NCBI GenBank assembly: GCA_029339505.1
Contig: JAQISU010000171.1
Coordinates: forward strand, 1,271,001-1,335,000
Length of the DNA stretch: 64,000 bases
Direction of reading: 5' to 3'
Source: Unio delphinus
Lineage: Eukaryota; Mollusca; Bivalvia; Unionida; Unionidae
The position numbers and the translations under genes are program-made. Under the pieces are notes generated by a model that did no database searches, was not told where the DNA came from, and saw only the letters and a list, made by a program, of their open reading frames with translations. Below, in pieces: positions 19,075 through 30,700 of this stretch. How positions within the stretch are numbered: position 1 is the stretch's first letter; every line of letters begins with the position of its first letter.

Positions 19075-19285
19075 CCTGGAACCTGCTAGGATACGGTGGT
19101 ATCCTTGGGGTTCAAAAGGTTGTGTTGTCCTTAATATCCTTGAACCTGCTAGGATACGTAGGTAACCTAGAGGTTAAATGTTGTATTATCCCTAATTAAG
19201 ATTATATGTTTTATGTGCTTTTAAACTTGCTAGGATACGGTGGTAACCTAGGGGTTAAAGGTTGCGATGTCCTTAATCTTTCTTT
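19075..19285. repeat. Three-unit tandem repeat (about 70 bp) in copy 3 gap
   Basis: Each unit has (A/C)CTTGCTAGGATACG or CCTGCTAGGATACG, then GGTAACCTAG-GGTTAAA and a TTGT/TTGC tail. Confidence 0.65.
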
Positions 19286-19406
19286 ATTCAGATTTATAAA
19301 TATTGATGAAATTGCATCCTTTTGTTTACCCATTTTAGTCGAAATATCATAGAAAAATTTATCAAAACTGTAATATTTGTAGTGTGAAAACCTGAGCGAT
19401 TCTTTA

Positions 19407-19428
19407 AATGATTTATCGATAAATCATT
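19407..19428. promoter_or_regulatory. 22-bp perfect palindrome with TATCGATA core
   Basis: Perfectly self-complementary from 19407 to 19428. A second copy at 19519-19540 differs at two positions. The core equals the insect DREF site TATCGATA, possibly by chance. Confidence 0.5.
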
Positions 19429-19690
19429 ACATTTGCCATGTTTTGCTCATAAATCAACGAAAATTTAATATATTTTTACGAAAAAATCTACTAAAAGCAG
19501 ACAAAAAAAGATGAAATTAACGATTTATTGATAAATCATTTAGAGAGTTGCTTGGGTTTTGACCTTACAAAAATCAGAAATCTGACAGATTTTCTACGAT
19601 AAATTTGACTCAAATGGATAAAAAAGATGAAACTTGATCGAATCTGTAACGAAATATTCCGTTTTACTGAAATCAGATTTTTATTCAGAA

Positions 19691-19951
19691 CTATAGAATA
19701 TTTTTTTGAAATTCATCAAAGTTAATGAAGAAATGCGCGTAGTTTATAATCTGATCTCGGTCACACGTGATCATATAAATATGTTCTGGCCGCAGTCTAT
19801 CTAACTGTTCTTGCGTCAGTAAAAAATCTTCCTCACCGAACTCATCAATGACTATATCAACGATGTTGAATGAAGACTGTGTACATATTAATTTGATTGC
19901 ATTTCCAAGTGCTTCCTTGTCGTGTATAAAAACCTTTACGTGCTGGTACAT
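19691..19951 (-). CDS. Small protein of the capsid block, unknown function (86 aa)
   Basis: One of the few intact frames of copy 3. I do not recognise the family. Seen: MYQHVKVFIHDKEALG start, an acidic middle (DEFGEEDFLL), and TQEQLDRLRPEHIYMITC. No membrane segment or zinc motif. It is last in the minus-strand capsid block, 61 bp after the MVDIYGRS gene, preceded by ATAAATATTACATATG. Confidence 0.5.
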   Translation of the reverse strand: MYQHVKVFIHDKEALGNAIKLICTQSSFNIVDIVIDEFGEEDFLLTQEQLDRLRPEHIYMITCDRDQIINYAHFFINFDEFQKNIL

Positions 19952-20012
19952 ATGTAATATTTATCTGAATAATTCGTGAATCAAGAACAAAAAATCGTTT
20001 ACGATAAAAATC

Positions 20013-20593
20013 TTAAGATTTCACATTGAGATTTATCAGTAAAACCTCGCCACGTAAATCAATCAAGTGTCCACTCTGGTCGGTGAGTTTAAAATTAATT
20101 CTTGACAAATATTGATTATGCGTGCGTAGATAAGCCAGATTTATTGGTTCTTGCACGATCAAGGATCCAGGAGGAACCATTGGAGAAAATGTGTAAAATT
20201 GGAGTAAATGTGTAAAGAACGTATCCTTGTTGAGCTTGATTTGATATTCCAAGACCTGTTTGATAACTACCTTCGATTACATCACATACAAGATAGACTG
20301 CAATCGTTGATGTTATATTTACAATCTCTGGTGAAATATGCCTGCCTTCAGCATCTTGATTATTGTTAAATCTGACAACATCATCAGGATGTAGTGAAGT
20401 TTCATCATGCCATACTAGAACAGTTTTTCGAAAAATATATACAACGTAATTGGGAGATTTTACTTCAATCACAGATGATAATGTTGGTTCGTGAACAGTA
20501 ATAGTTATTTTTGATTCTTTTTTTTTGTTCTTGATTCCTATTGGTTCCTTTGTCGGTTTTTCTGATCAAAGATCTTCCGTAAATATCAACCAT
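20013..20593 (-). pseudogene. MVDIYGRS-type virion protein, copy 3 (fibre or minor capsid)
   Basis: Seen: start MVDIYGRSLIRK at 20593. After a shift at an A9 run come YVVYIFRKTVLVWHD and VVRFNNNQDAEG, and after another shift FSPMVPPGSLIVQEPINLAY and a C-terminus LTDQSGHLIDLRGE ... INLNV. The C-terminal motif recurs in minor virion proteins of invertebrate Polinton-like elements, from memory. Start and protease stop overlap as TAATG. Only the first residues match the copy 2 fibre gene, so the distal parts differ between lineages. Confidence 0.55.
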
Positions 20594-21026
20594 TATATAT
20601 ATGTACTATTTTTAAATACCTGTCCAACGATTAGTTGTGTATACACGTGTATTTGTACAACTTTATGAGGTAATTTAGTTGATTTTCATATCGTATCAAG
20701 TACAGCGATAGATTCACGACCACATATCGGTGGATCTGTCATTGTCTGTGTCTGTAACGTTCAATACTATGTTCTGGCAGGTAATTGATTAATATAATTT
20801 AAAAACTCAACTGGTGGGGATAGTCCGTACGAATTAAATAAACAATCCCGCGTGGATCAATCTCATCTGCAACCCAGTAAGTTCCTTGACCGGAATTCGA
20901 ATCAATATTGATGATACCGGTTTCAACGTGATGTTGTTGTTTCGGTAATTGATCGCACATGAAAACTCCTCTAAAATGTTTTATTTTTAAATTTTTAGCA
21001 GCATTTATCAGATCAAAATTTGACAT
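20593..21026 (-). pseudogene. Adenain-type maturation protease, copy 3
   Basis: Seen: MSNFDLINAAKNLKI, FRGVFMCDQLPKQ, then core GIINIDSNSGQGTYWVADEI, where the catalytic His of GTHW is Tyr. A shift after VYL breaks the FDSYG region. The Cys region DPPICGRESIAVL is kept in another frame. The loss of His here, against loss of the Cys position in copy 2, shows independent decay. It lies between basic peptide and MVDIYGRS genes. Confidence 0.78.
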
Positions 21027-21051
21027 CGGTGTTATTATATTCCTGGAAGTC

Positions 21052-21186
21052 TCAGTTTCCGGAAGTCTGTGACCTCGCCCCTTTTTTATACTCTTTTCCT
21101 GTTGCTTTCTTTAATGCCATTCCAGCGGCGGTTCCAACAGCACCAAACGCAGCTGTGAGAGTTGCGTTAACATGACTATACGACAT
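21052..21186 (-). CDS. Small basic virion peptide, copy 3 (44 aa)
   Basis: Intact short frame: an alanine/glycine-rich hydrophobic half (ATLTAAFGAVGTAAGMAL) and a Lys-rich tail (KKATGKEYKKGAR). Position between capsid and protease and the matching copy 2 remnant (8651-8768) support a real gene. By analogy with adenovirus pVI/pX it may be a membrane-active or DNA-binding core peptide; this is inference. Confidence 0.55.
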   Translation of the reverse strand: MSYSHVNATLTAAFGAVGTAAGMALKKATGKEYKKGARSQTSGN

Positions 21187-21223
21187 TTTTATGTTTACTT
21201 TATTGATTTTAATTACATGTTTT

Positions 21224-22633
21224 CTACGGGTGCATCAACGACTCGCGTTCGTCCACCACACCCTCGAGTAATACTGCTCTATCGCTAAGTATAACAGCGA
21301 TCGCTCTGAAACAAGCAGGAACAACAGGTGAACCTACAGCACCAGGAGGAAAATAACCTACTTGACCTCGAAAATATATATCAACAACAGATTGTCTGAA
21401 TAAATCCAAATGTTCCAGTGAAAAGTAATAAATCGGATATAATGTTGTGATATCTTTTGGTGATATTTGCAAACCGGTATCTACATTTAGATCAACCCCC
21501 TCCCCCCCCCATAAATGACATTAAACGATGATATGCAAGTGCAACTTTATTATGTTCAAAATTCAAAGTAACTTCCTCGGCAGGATTTTGATGTCCATTT
21601 ATTCTCAAACTAACCTCGGTAACATTAAGTGTGTCAAATGCCATCGGATTTCTTTCCTGATTATTTACTCGTACATTTGCTTGAAATGCGATAAAAATAT
21701 CTCGTGGTGAAACCCCATGTTGTGCTGCTATATGCCGTGTAAATAAACCAGCATCATTACCTTGATTACTATCTGTAGTCATTGTTTTCCATGATAGCAG
21801 TGATATACCACCTTGATTCATGAAAGAAAGCAATTTATTTTCTTCTTCGACAGATGGAACCATTACTGGCATCCACAATGATAATTTTGTTATTACTACT
21901 TTACCAGCATCACCTCCGGCTCGCCAGATTGCATCATTGTAGGATTCGTTTCTGTTAAGTACCACAGTATATTTAGCACCGAACATAACCTTCCTAACAT
22001 CTCTGCAAAACCCAAAAATATGAGATAATGGAATCGCACATAAAAACATCTCGTTTGCGTTTAACATTGATCTACGTGCTGCGAATCCGAGATTGAAATT
22101 TGCATTCATTGACGCAACTTCAGTTTGAGCTGCATTCATCGTTCCATTTCTGTTTTCTGGATGATCATTTGTATCCTTTGTAAACATCATTGATGGACCG
22201 GCTGATCTTGAATAGTCATCAGAGTATCTTGCTAGACCAAGTATCGTCGTAGCAATATCAACATTTTCCAGGCATGATTCGATGTGTTTTCCATCAATCA
22301 GATAAGTTGCACTGTTGAATAACACCATGATGCCATTATTGACTAAACCAACTCTGTCACCTATTCATAATCTGTATCATCTGCTTTAACAAGTCGACCT
22401 TCGACTTCGATAAATGCTGCAGCTGGTAAGAAATACCGACTTGTATCTTGAACTCGTAATTCGATTCTTCTACGTTGATTTGGTTGTACTGCATCGCATA
22501 AATAATATTGATAATCGCGCAAGGATTCATTTTTACGAACCGGTTCACTCATATCCAACGCTGTATCAATTTCACGCTTAAACATTTTATTGGAATTACT
22601 TTGATCCAAATTGTAATTATCTACGAAGACCAC
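21224..22633 (-). pseudogene. Polinton/adintovirus major capsid protein (double jelly-roll), copy 3
   Basis: About 470 codons with two breaks (near 22365 and in a C-run near 21500). Seen: DYQYYLCDAVQPNQRRRIEL, FLPAAAFIEVEGRL, NSATYLIDGKHIES, FLCAIPLSHIFGFCRDVRK, GKVVITKLSLWMP, FIAFQANVRVNNQ, EVTLNFEHNKVALAYHRL, and a final QSVVDIYFRGQVG. These match hexon-like capsid proteins of Polintons and adintoviruses as I know them. The start at 22633 overlaps the preceding minor-capsid gene by 17 bp. It is the best-preserved large gene in copy 3. Confidence 0.85.
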
Positions 22634-23021
22634 TTCCTGCTATCAGACTAGCGGTTATGTTATCTTCTTTTTCTTTTAACGATACATCAGCCAGATCCAT
22701 TAATCTTTGGATTGCAGCCTGATTTATTATGTTACTTTCAATTGCAGGCATAACTTCAGTAGATGGTACTTTCAGTTGTTTTCTTCGTCGTAAGAACCGT
22801 AAAATTCTGTCCTTGACCGCCGAAAACGCTTTACCGGCAAGATCATCGATTGCGCTAGGAGCTTTGTCGCGAATAACATCGATAGCTTTCATTGATAATT
22901 GTTTTGCAATTGGCATTGCTTTTGGGGCTATCCTGATAAATAAACCCCGAACAACATCACCAAATCCATCTATGTAGGATATTTCATAAACTTGTAAACG
23001 TGAATTTACTACTCTGACCAT
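22617..23021 (-). CDS. Minor capsid / penton-associated protein, copy 3 (134 aa)
   Basis: Intact frame. Seen: N-terminal YEISYIDGFGDVVRGLFIRI, an amphipathic alanine-rich helix region, a basic stretch FLRRRKQ, and C-terminus SLIAGSGLRR. No enzyme motifs. It sits immediately before the major capsid gene with 17-bp overlap, the usual place of minor capsid genes in Polintons. The exact family is not assigned. Confidence 0.55.
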   Translation of the reverse strand: MVRVVNSRLQVYEISYIDGFGDVVRGLFIRIAPKAMPIAKQLSMKAIDVIRDKAPSAIDDLAGKAFSAVKDRILRFLRRRKQLKVPSTEVMPAIESNIINQAAIQRLMDLADVSLKEKEDNITASLIAGSGLRR

Positions 23022-23097
23022 TCTTGTCTACGATACGTATCGTGTACGATCATTTTATTCAATCATTCACCATGATCTAAATTATGTATCAAGGGAT

Positions 23098-24225
23098 TTA
23101 GTCATCTGTAATTTCTTCGATAAATTCCGGATAGGTATTAATGTCTATGATACCACCGGTAAATAATCGTCGACAAATATCAGATATTTCGTTGATAATT
23201 TCATGAGAAGTATTTCCAGCGCGTTTTCCTCCTTTGAAAATTTCTAGTTTATCCACGTCAGCGATGACGCTGTCAGGGCAGGTGATAGGATCATTTCCCA
23301 AACCACTTTCTGTAGTAGCGCCAGAAAAGTCATCACCAGAATCCCTTTCCGTACCTAGTGAAGAGCGTAATCTCTCCTGCTGTTTCGTTTCTTTTTGTTC
23401 CATCTCTTTTTCTATTTCTTTCAACTTTTCTTTTATTTGTTCCGCCTTTTCTTTTTTTTTTGTTTCACCTTTTCTTTTATTTGATCACTTTTAAATTTGT
23501 CAGCCTCCAAAATCATCCTTTGTTGTTCTGTTTATTGCAGAGGTGGAGGTAGCTGATAAGGGGGGTTGTTGTTGTTCTATTTGCTGTTGAGTTTCTTCTA
23601 AATAAAATCTATTTATATCGTTAATATATTCATTATATACTGGGTCATCACTTCTAGCCTGAATTTTATTGTAATACACACGATATAGCCATTTAAAATT
23701 GTTATCAGCATTTATGTTAACATACTTAGGTTTTAAAATATCAGACTTTCGAGAAAAAATATGCAGCACGAGAAAAATCCCTCTTTTAACTTTTTCCTTA
23801 AGATCTTCAATAACACCTTCCTTAAATTTACTAATCAATTCAACATTTCTCTTTTTGCTTTAGATTTAGATGCAAGTTTTTCTTTCACATCGGCTATTTC
23901 AGTGTAAATTGTATCAATATCTTGTTGAGGTTGTACGGCAGCTATTCTAGCTGGAAGATCTTGTAAAATCTCTTGTGTTGCCCTAGCGGTTTCTTGTATT
24001 GTTCCAAGAAGAGATTTCTTTTTTCTGGATCAGTGATATCTCCCCATACAACTTTTTCAGTTGTTGCAGTAATATGTTTAAATAATCTTTCTGTAGCTTC
24101 TACGTAATCAACTTGTAAACTCCTGGCGTTCTTGATGTTCTCTTCGAAGCGAATCTTTCAAAGGAATATATTTTTTGATTGCTTCCTGGCGTTCTCAAGC
24201 TAATCTAGTAGTATATGCTTCTCTG
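23098..24225 (-). pseudogene. Coiled-coil virion or scaffold protein, copy 3
   Basis: Three frames in sequence: ARATQEILQDLPARIAAVQP with DTIYTEIADVKEKLASKSKA (coiled coil, 24000-23860); FKEGVIEDLKEKVKRG ... NFKWLYRVYYNKI (23838-23500); then KEMEQKETKQQERLRSSLG ... SHEIINEISDICRRLFTGG (23424-23098). Heptad-like charged helices and Gln-rich linkers. Reads through frameshifts as one gene, the first of the capsid block. Its 5' end is cut by the (AT)n tract at 24228. Structural role is inferred from position. Confidence 0.5.
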
Positions 24226-25597
<1,372 letters not shown>

Positions 25598-25705
25598 TGT
25601 TCAAAAGCGTCTCAGCTTGATCGTTTGTCTGAATTGTTTATTTTGTTTGATTTATATACAAGATTTTTTTAATCCTCAGATTGACAATTTAACACATGGA
25701 GAAAG

Positions 25706-25847
25706 AAGCAAAGAGGGTCGATGACAACATTTGCTTGAGTCAATCTAGGTGTAGTCATTGATTGACTTCTATGTTAGTCACCATTAGTCGATTTGGTAGT
25801 AAAAAAGGGTGACGTTTCGATTTAGTCTGTTCACCCTTTCTGCTGCT
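25706..25847 (-). repeat. Right terminal inverted repeat of copy 3
   Basis: Reverse complement of 12390-12532 with scattered substitutions and small indels. It ends in CTGCTGCT directly before the GGTCA duplication. Confidence 0.88.
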
Positions 25848-25852
25848 GGTCA
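25848..25852. repeat. Target site duplication, right (GGTCA)
   Basis: Identical to 12385-12389. Discounting one copy makes the flanking polymerase codons contiguous. Confidence 0.8.
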
Positions 25853-26257
25853 ACATTCAAAATCATACGCAACACTAAAGGTGTTGTTAAACTTATCTAT
25901 GCTACAATGAATGACCAATGAATGACCAATGAATGACCAAGGAGCAGCAACGATTAATAATGATCTCGACCATTACATATACTTTTTCGGAGTAAAATGT
26001 ATTGTATTAGCAGAAAAAGACAAAAACACTTGGATTATCCGTGAGAAGGATGACCGTTTCCTTTACCTGCAAAAATTGTTATATTGAGTAAAAATTTGAA
26101 ACCAGGAATGTTTACTGGTATAGACAAACCTTATCATGAACGAGCATATCCTGTAACCGCGATTGTTTATGGGATATATCAGCTGAATGATAAATGCAGC
26201 GTTCAGGATCTAAACCCAATGTATTTTTCGAAAAACAATTGTGAACCGAACACTTAA
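25853..26257 (+). pseudogene. DNA polymerase, copy 2, continuation after the insertion
   Basis: Seen: TFKIIRNTKG, ATMND, NTWIIREKDD, then in another frame KPGMFTGIDKPYHERAYPVT, AIVYGIY and FSKNNC. These align with residues about 60-200 of copies 1 and 3. A short ATGACCAATGA unit is triplicated at about 25912-25940. The polymerase match ends at about 26250 and ATPase sequence follows, so everything from palm to integrase is deleted in copy 2. Confidence 0.72.
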
Positions 26258-26385
26258 CAAATGCGATACGTAATTTATGTTACTCAGCGATATACACAAA
26301 TACCTAGAGTGATCAAAGATAACTATAATATTTAAGCTGTAATGGAGTTGATACACATACACTTAAAAATATTCATCGCATTTGA
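26258..26385 (+). pseudogene. Packaging ATPase, copy 2, C-terminal remnant
   Basis: Seen: VIYVTQRYTQIPRVIKDN and, after a shift, NGVDTHTLKNI, matching copies 1 and 3. Fused to a polymerase fragment by deletion. Confidence 0.7.
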
Positions 26386-27085
26386 ACGTTTTTCAAATTA
26401 AATAGCGAATTATTTTATGACTACCCTTAAAACGCTTGGTCACAATGTACTGTTCTCGTTCTCGCAAAGTCCATTACATCAACTTCCCGACATTCGGTAA
26501 GTCGTTGTATCGTTCCTATGCGAGACAGCTATATTATCTCTTCCTGAGTGAGCTTCGATTATCAAATGGAGAAAATAGGTTGCAGACTTTGAGTGAATTC
26601 ACTCTTGATCACAGGTTGCTTTTGTTTTAGAACAACGTAATGTAAAAAAAGTGTTTATGTTCTTGTTTGCAAATTCAGACTATTAGAGACACACAACTCA
26701 TTTATTTCCATTTGAAATAACCATTTACATAATGCATTCTTTTCGGTAATGTATGGAGGGGTCCACCTGAAATTACATCACAAATACTAACATTAATCAA
26801 GGAAAATGATGCAGTCTGCGGTTGGCTTGCGTTCTACGTTACAGCGATACAACAACAAAGTATGTTATTTAGTAGCACGACAATGGGGGTAAAGTGCCAT
26901 TCTCATCGATACACCATATCATCGGACTCTTTGGGGTTGGAATGAATTCATTTATTAGATTATACTTTTATGAGGCCTTCCATATGTCATCATGTTAAAT
27001 GGAAACAAATTGTTCCTGCTGCTGATTTACCATGCATAAGTAAGATGTCGATTATGTGAAATATGGACACAAATGTTGGTTGAAA
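26386..27085. other. Unassigned sequence between Polinton remnants and tandem arrays
   Basis: No recognised gene or repeat. A 64-codon frame at 26436-26630 has no family resemblance. Confidence 0.4.
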
Positions 27086-27527
27086 TATGCCATACTCCAT
27101 TCCATCTATATGTACTCAGTATGCCATACTCCATTCCATCTATATGTACTCAGTATGCCATACTCCATTCCATCTATATGTACTCAGTATGCCATACTCC
27201 ATTCCATCTATATGTACTCAGTATGCCATACTCCATTCCATCTATATGTACTCAGTATGCCATACTCCATTCCATCTATATGTACTCATTATGCCATACT
27301 CCATGCCATCTATATGTACTCAGTATGCCATACTCCATTCCATCTATATGTACTCAGTATGCCATACTCCATTCCATCTATATGTACTCAGTATGCCATA
27401 CTCCATTCCATCTATATGTACTCAGTATGCCATACTCCATTCCATCTATATGTACTCAGTATGCCATACTCCATTCCATCTATATGTACTCAGTATGCCA
27501 TACTCCATTCCATCTATATGTACTCAG
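27086..27527. repeat. 34-bp tandem repeat, 13 units
   Basis: Nearly identical units containing TATGCCATACTCCATTCCAT. Only two substitutions are obvious (near 27291 and 27304). Confidence 0.95.
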
Positions 27528-27713
27528 TCGGGCTATTGAATGATGAAGGCATGATGCCTCTTCAAAACCACATTTCTACTTTTGCAACATCTAGCTGTAC
27601 ACGAGAAACAATGTGCAAAACATTCGGATATGTTCTATAAAGATGTATGCATGCGCAAAGTACTTTCCCATCTAGAATCCGGTTTCATATTAGTGGATCT
27701 ACTTATCTTCAGT

Positions 27714-30700
27714 GTCAAAAAATCAGCTACACATATGTAGATTTTTTTCTTCCACTACAAGCTTGAATTTAGTGTCACAACATCAGCTACACATATGTAG
27801 ATTTTTTTCTTCCACTACAAGCTTGAATTCAGTGTCACAACATCAGCTACACATATGTAGATTTTTTTATTCCACTACAAGCTTGAAATCAGTGCCACAA
27901 CATCAGCTACACATATGTAGATTTTTTTCTTCCACTACAAGCTTGAATTCAGTGTCACAACATCAGCTACACATATGTAGATTTTTTTATTCCACTACAA
28001 GCTTGAATTCAGTGCCACAACATCAGCTACACATATGTATATTTTTTTCTTCCACTACAAGCTTGAATTCAGTGTCACAACATCAGCTACACATATGTAG
28101 ATTTTTTTATTCCACTACAAGCTTGAAATCAGTGCCACAACATCAGCTACACATATGTAGATTTTTTTCTTCCACTACAAGCTTGAATTCAGTGTCACAA
28201 CATCAGCTACACATATGTAGATTTTTTTATTCCACTACAAGCTTGAATTCAGTGCCACAACATCAGCTACACATATGTATATTTTTTTCTTCCACTACAA
28301 GCTTGAATTCAGTGTCACAACATCAGCTACACATATGTATATTTTTTTCTTCCACTACAAGCTTGAATTCAGTGTCACAACATCAGCTACACATATGTAG
28401 ATTTTTTTATTCCACTACAAGCTTGAATTCAGTGCCACAACATCAGCTACACATATGTATATTTTTTTCTTCCACTACAAGCTTGAATTCAGTGTCACAA
28501 CATCAGCTACACATATGTAGATTTTTTCTACCACTACAAGCTTGAATTCAGTGTCACAACATCAGCTACACATATGTAGATTTTTTTCTTCCACTACAAG
28601 CTTGAATTCAGTGTCACAACATCAGCTACACATATGTAGATTTTTTTCTTTCACTAGAAGCTTGAATTCAGTGCCACAAAATCAGCTACACATATGTAGA
28701 TTTTTTTCTTTCACTACAAGCTTGAATTCAGTGTCACAACATCAGCTACACATATGTAGATTTTTTTCTTCCACTACAAGCTTGAATTCAGTGCCACAAC
28801 ATCAGCTACACATATTTAGATTTTTTTCTTTCACTACAAGCTTGAATTAAGTGTCACAACATCAGCTACACATATGTAGATTTTTTCTTCCACTACAAGC
28901 TTGAATTCAGTGCCACAACATCAACTACACATATTTAGATTTTCTTCTTTCACTACAAGCTTGAATTCAGTGTCACAACATCAGCTACACATATTTAGAT
29001 CTTTTTCTTTCACTACAAGCTTGAATTCAGTGTCACAACATGAGCTACACATATGTAGATTTTTTTCTTCCACTACAAGCTTGAATTCAGTGTCACAACA
29101 TCACCTACACATATGTAGATTTTTTTCTTCCACTACAAGCTTGAATTCAGTGTCACAACATCAGCTACACATATGTAGATTTTTTTATTCCACTACAAGC
29201 TTGAAATCAGTGCCACAACATCAGCTACACATATGTAGATTTTTTTCTTCCACTACTAGCTTGAATTCAGTGTCACAACATCAGCTACACATATGTAGAT
29301 TTTTTTATTCCACTACAAGCTTGAAATCAGTGCCACAACATCAGCTACACATATGTAGATTTTTTTATTCCACTACAAGCTTGAATTCAGTGTCACAACA
29401 TCAGCTACACATATGTAGATTTTTTCTTCCACTACAAGCTTGAATTCAGTGTCACAACATCAGCTACACATATGTAGATTTTTTTCTTTCACTACAAGCT
29501 TGAATTAAGTGTCACAACATCAGCTACACATATGTAGATTTTTTCTTCCACTACAAGCTTGAATTCAGTGCCACAACATCAACTACACATATTTAGATTT
29601 TCTTCTTTCACTACAAGCTTGAATTCAGTGTCACAACATCAGCTACACATATTTAGATCTTTTTCTTTCACTACAAGCTTGAATTCAGTGTCACAACATG
29701 AGCTACACATATGTAGATTTTTTTCTTCCACTACAAGCTTGAATTCAGTGTCACAACATCAGCTACACATATGTAGATTTTTTTCTTTCACTACAAGCTT
29801 GAATTCAGTGTCACAACATCAGCTACACATATGTAGATTCTTTTCTTCCACTACAAGCTTGAATTCAGTGTCACAACATCAGCTACACATATGTAGATTT
29901 TTTTATTCCACTACAAGCTTGAAATCAGTGCCACAACATCAGCTACACATATGTAGATTTTTTTCTTCCACTACAAGCTTGAATTCAGTGTCACAACATC
30001 AGCTACACATATGTAGATTTTTTCTTCCACTACAAGCTTGAATTCAGTGTCACAACATCAGCTACACATATGTAGATTTTTTTCTTCCACTACAAGCTTG
30101 ACTTCAGTGTCACAACATCAGCTACACATATGTAGATTTTTCTTCTTTCACTACAAGCTTGAATTCAGTGCCACAAAATCAGCTACACATATGTAGATTT
30201 TTTTCTTTCACTACAAGCTTGAATTCAGTGTCACAACATCAGCTACACATATGTAGATTTTTTTCTTTTACTACAAGCTTGAATTCAGTGTCACAACATC
30301 AGCTACACATATGTAGATTTTTTCTTTCACTAAAAGCTTGAATTCAGTGTCACAACATCAGCTACACATTTGTAGATTTTTATCTTTCACTACAAGCTTG
30401 AATTCAGTGTCACAACATCAGCTACACATATGTAGATTTTTATCTTTCACTACAAGCTTGAATTCAGTGTCACAACATCAGCTACACATATGTAGATTTT
30501 TTTCTTTCACTACAAGCTTGAATTCAGTGCCACAACATCAGCTACACATATGTAGATTTTTTTCTTCCACTACAAGCTTGAATTCAGTGTCACAACATCA
30601 GCTACACATATGTAGATTTTTTTCTTCCACTACAAGCTTGAATTCAGTGCCACAACATCAGCTACACATATGTAGAATTTTTTCTTCCACTACAAGCTTG

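Larger units (their letters stand above)
18250..19690. other. Non-coding gap between replication and capsid blocks of copy 3
   Basis: No gene seen. It holds a 66-bp duplication (18669-18802), a hairpin-rich element (18819-18949), a three-unit repeat with GCTAGGATACGGTGGTAACC (19075-19285), and two 22-bp palindromes centred on TTATCGATAA-type cores (19407-19428, 19519-19540). A gap with this much symmetry may contain an origin or control region. Confidence 0.5.

Noticed and set aside
27056..27640. Three overlapping open frames of 150-194 codons over the 34-bp array
   Set aside because: A 34-bp unit shifts phase by one each time, so a stop-free unit opens all frames at once. This follows from the repeat and is not evidence of a gene.
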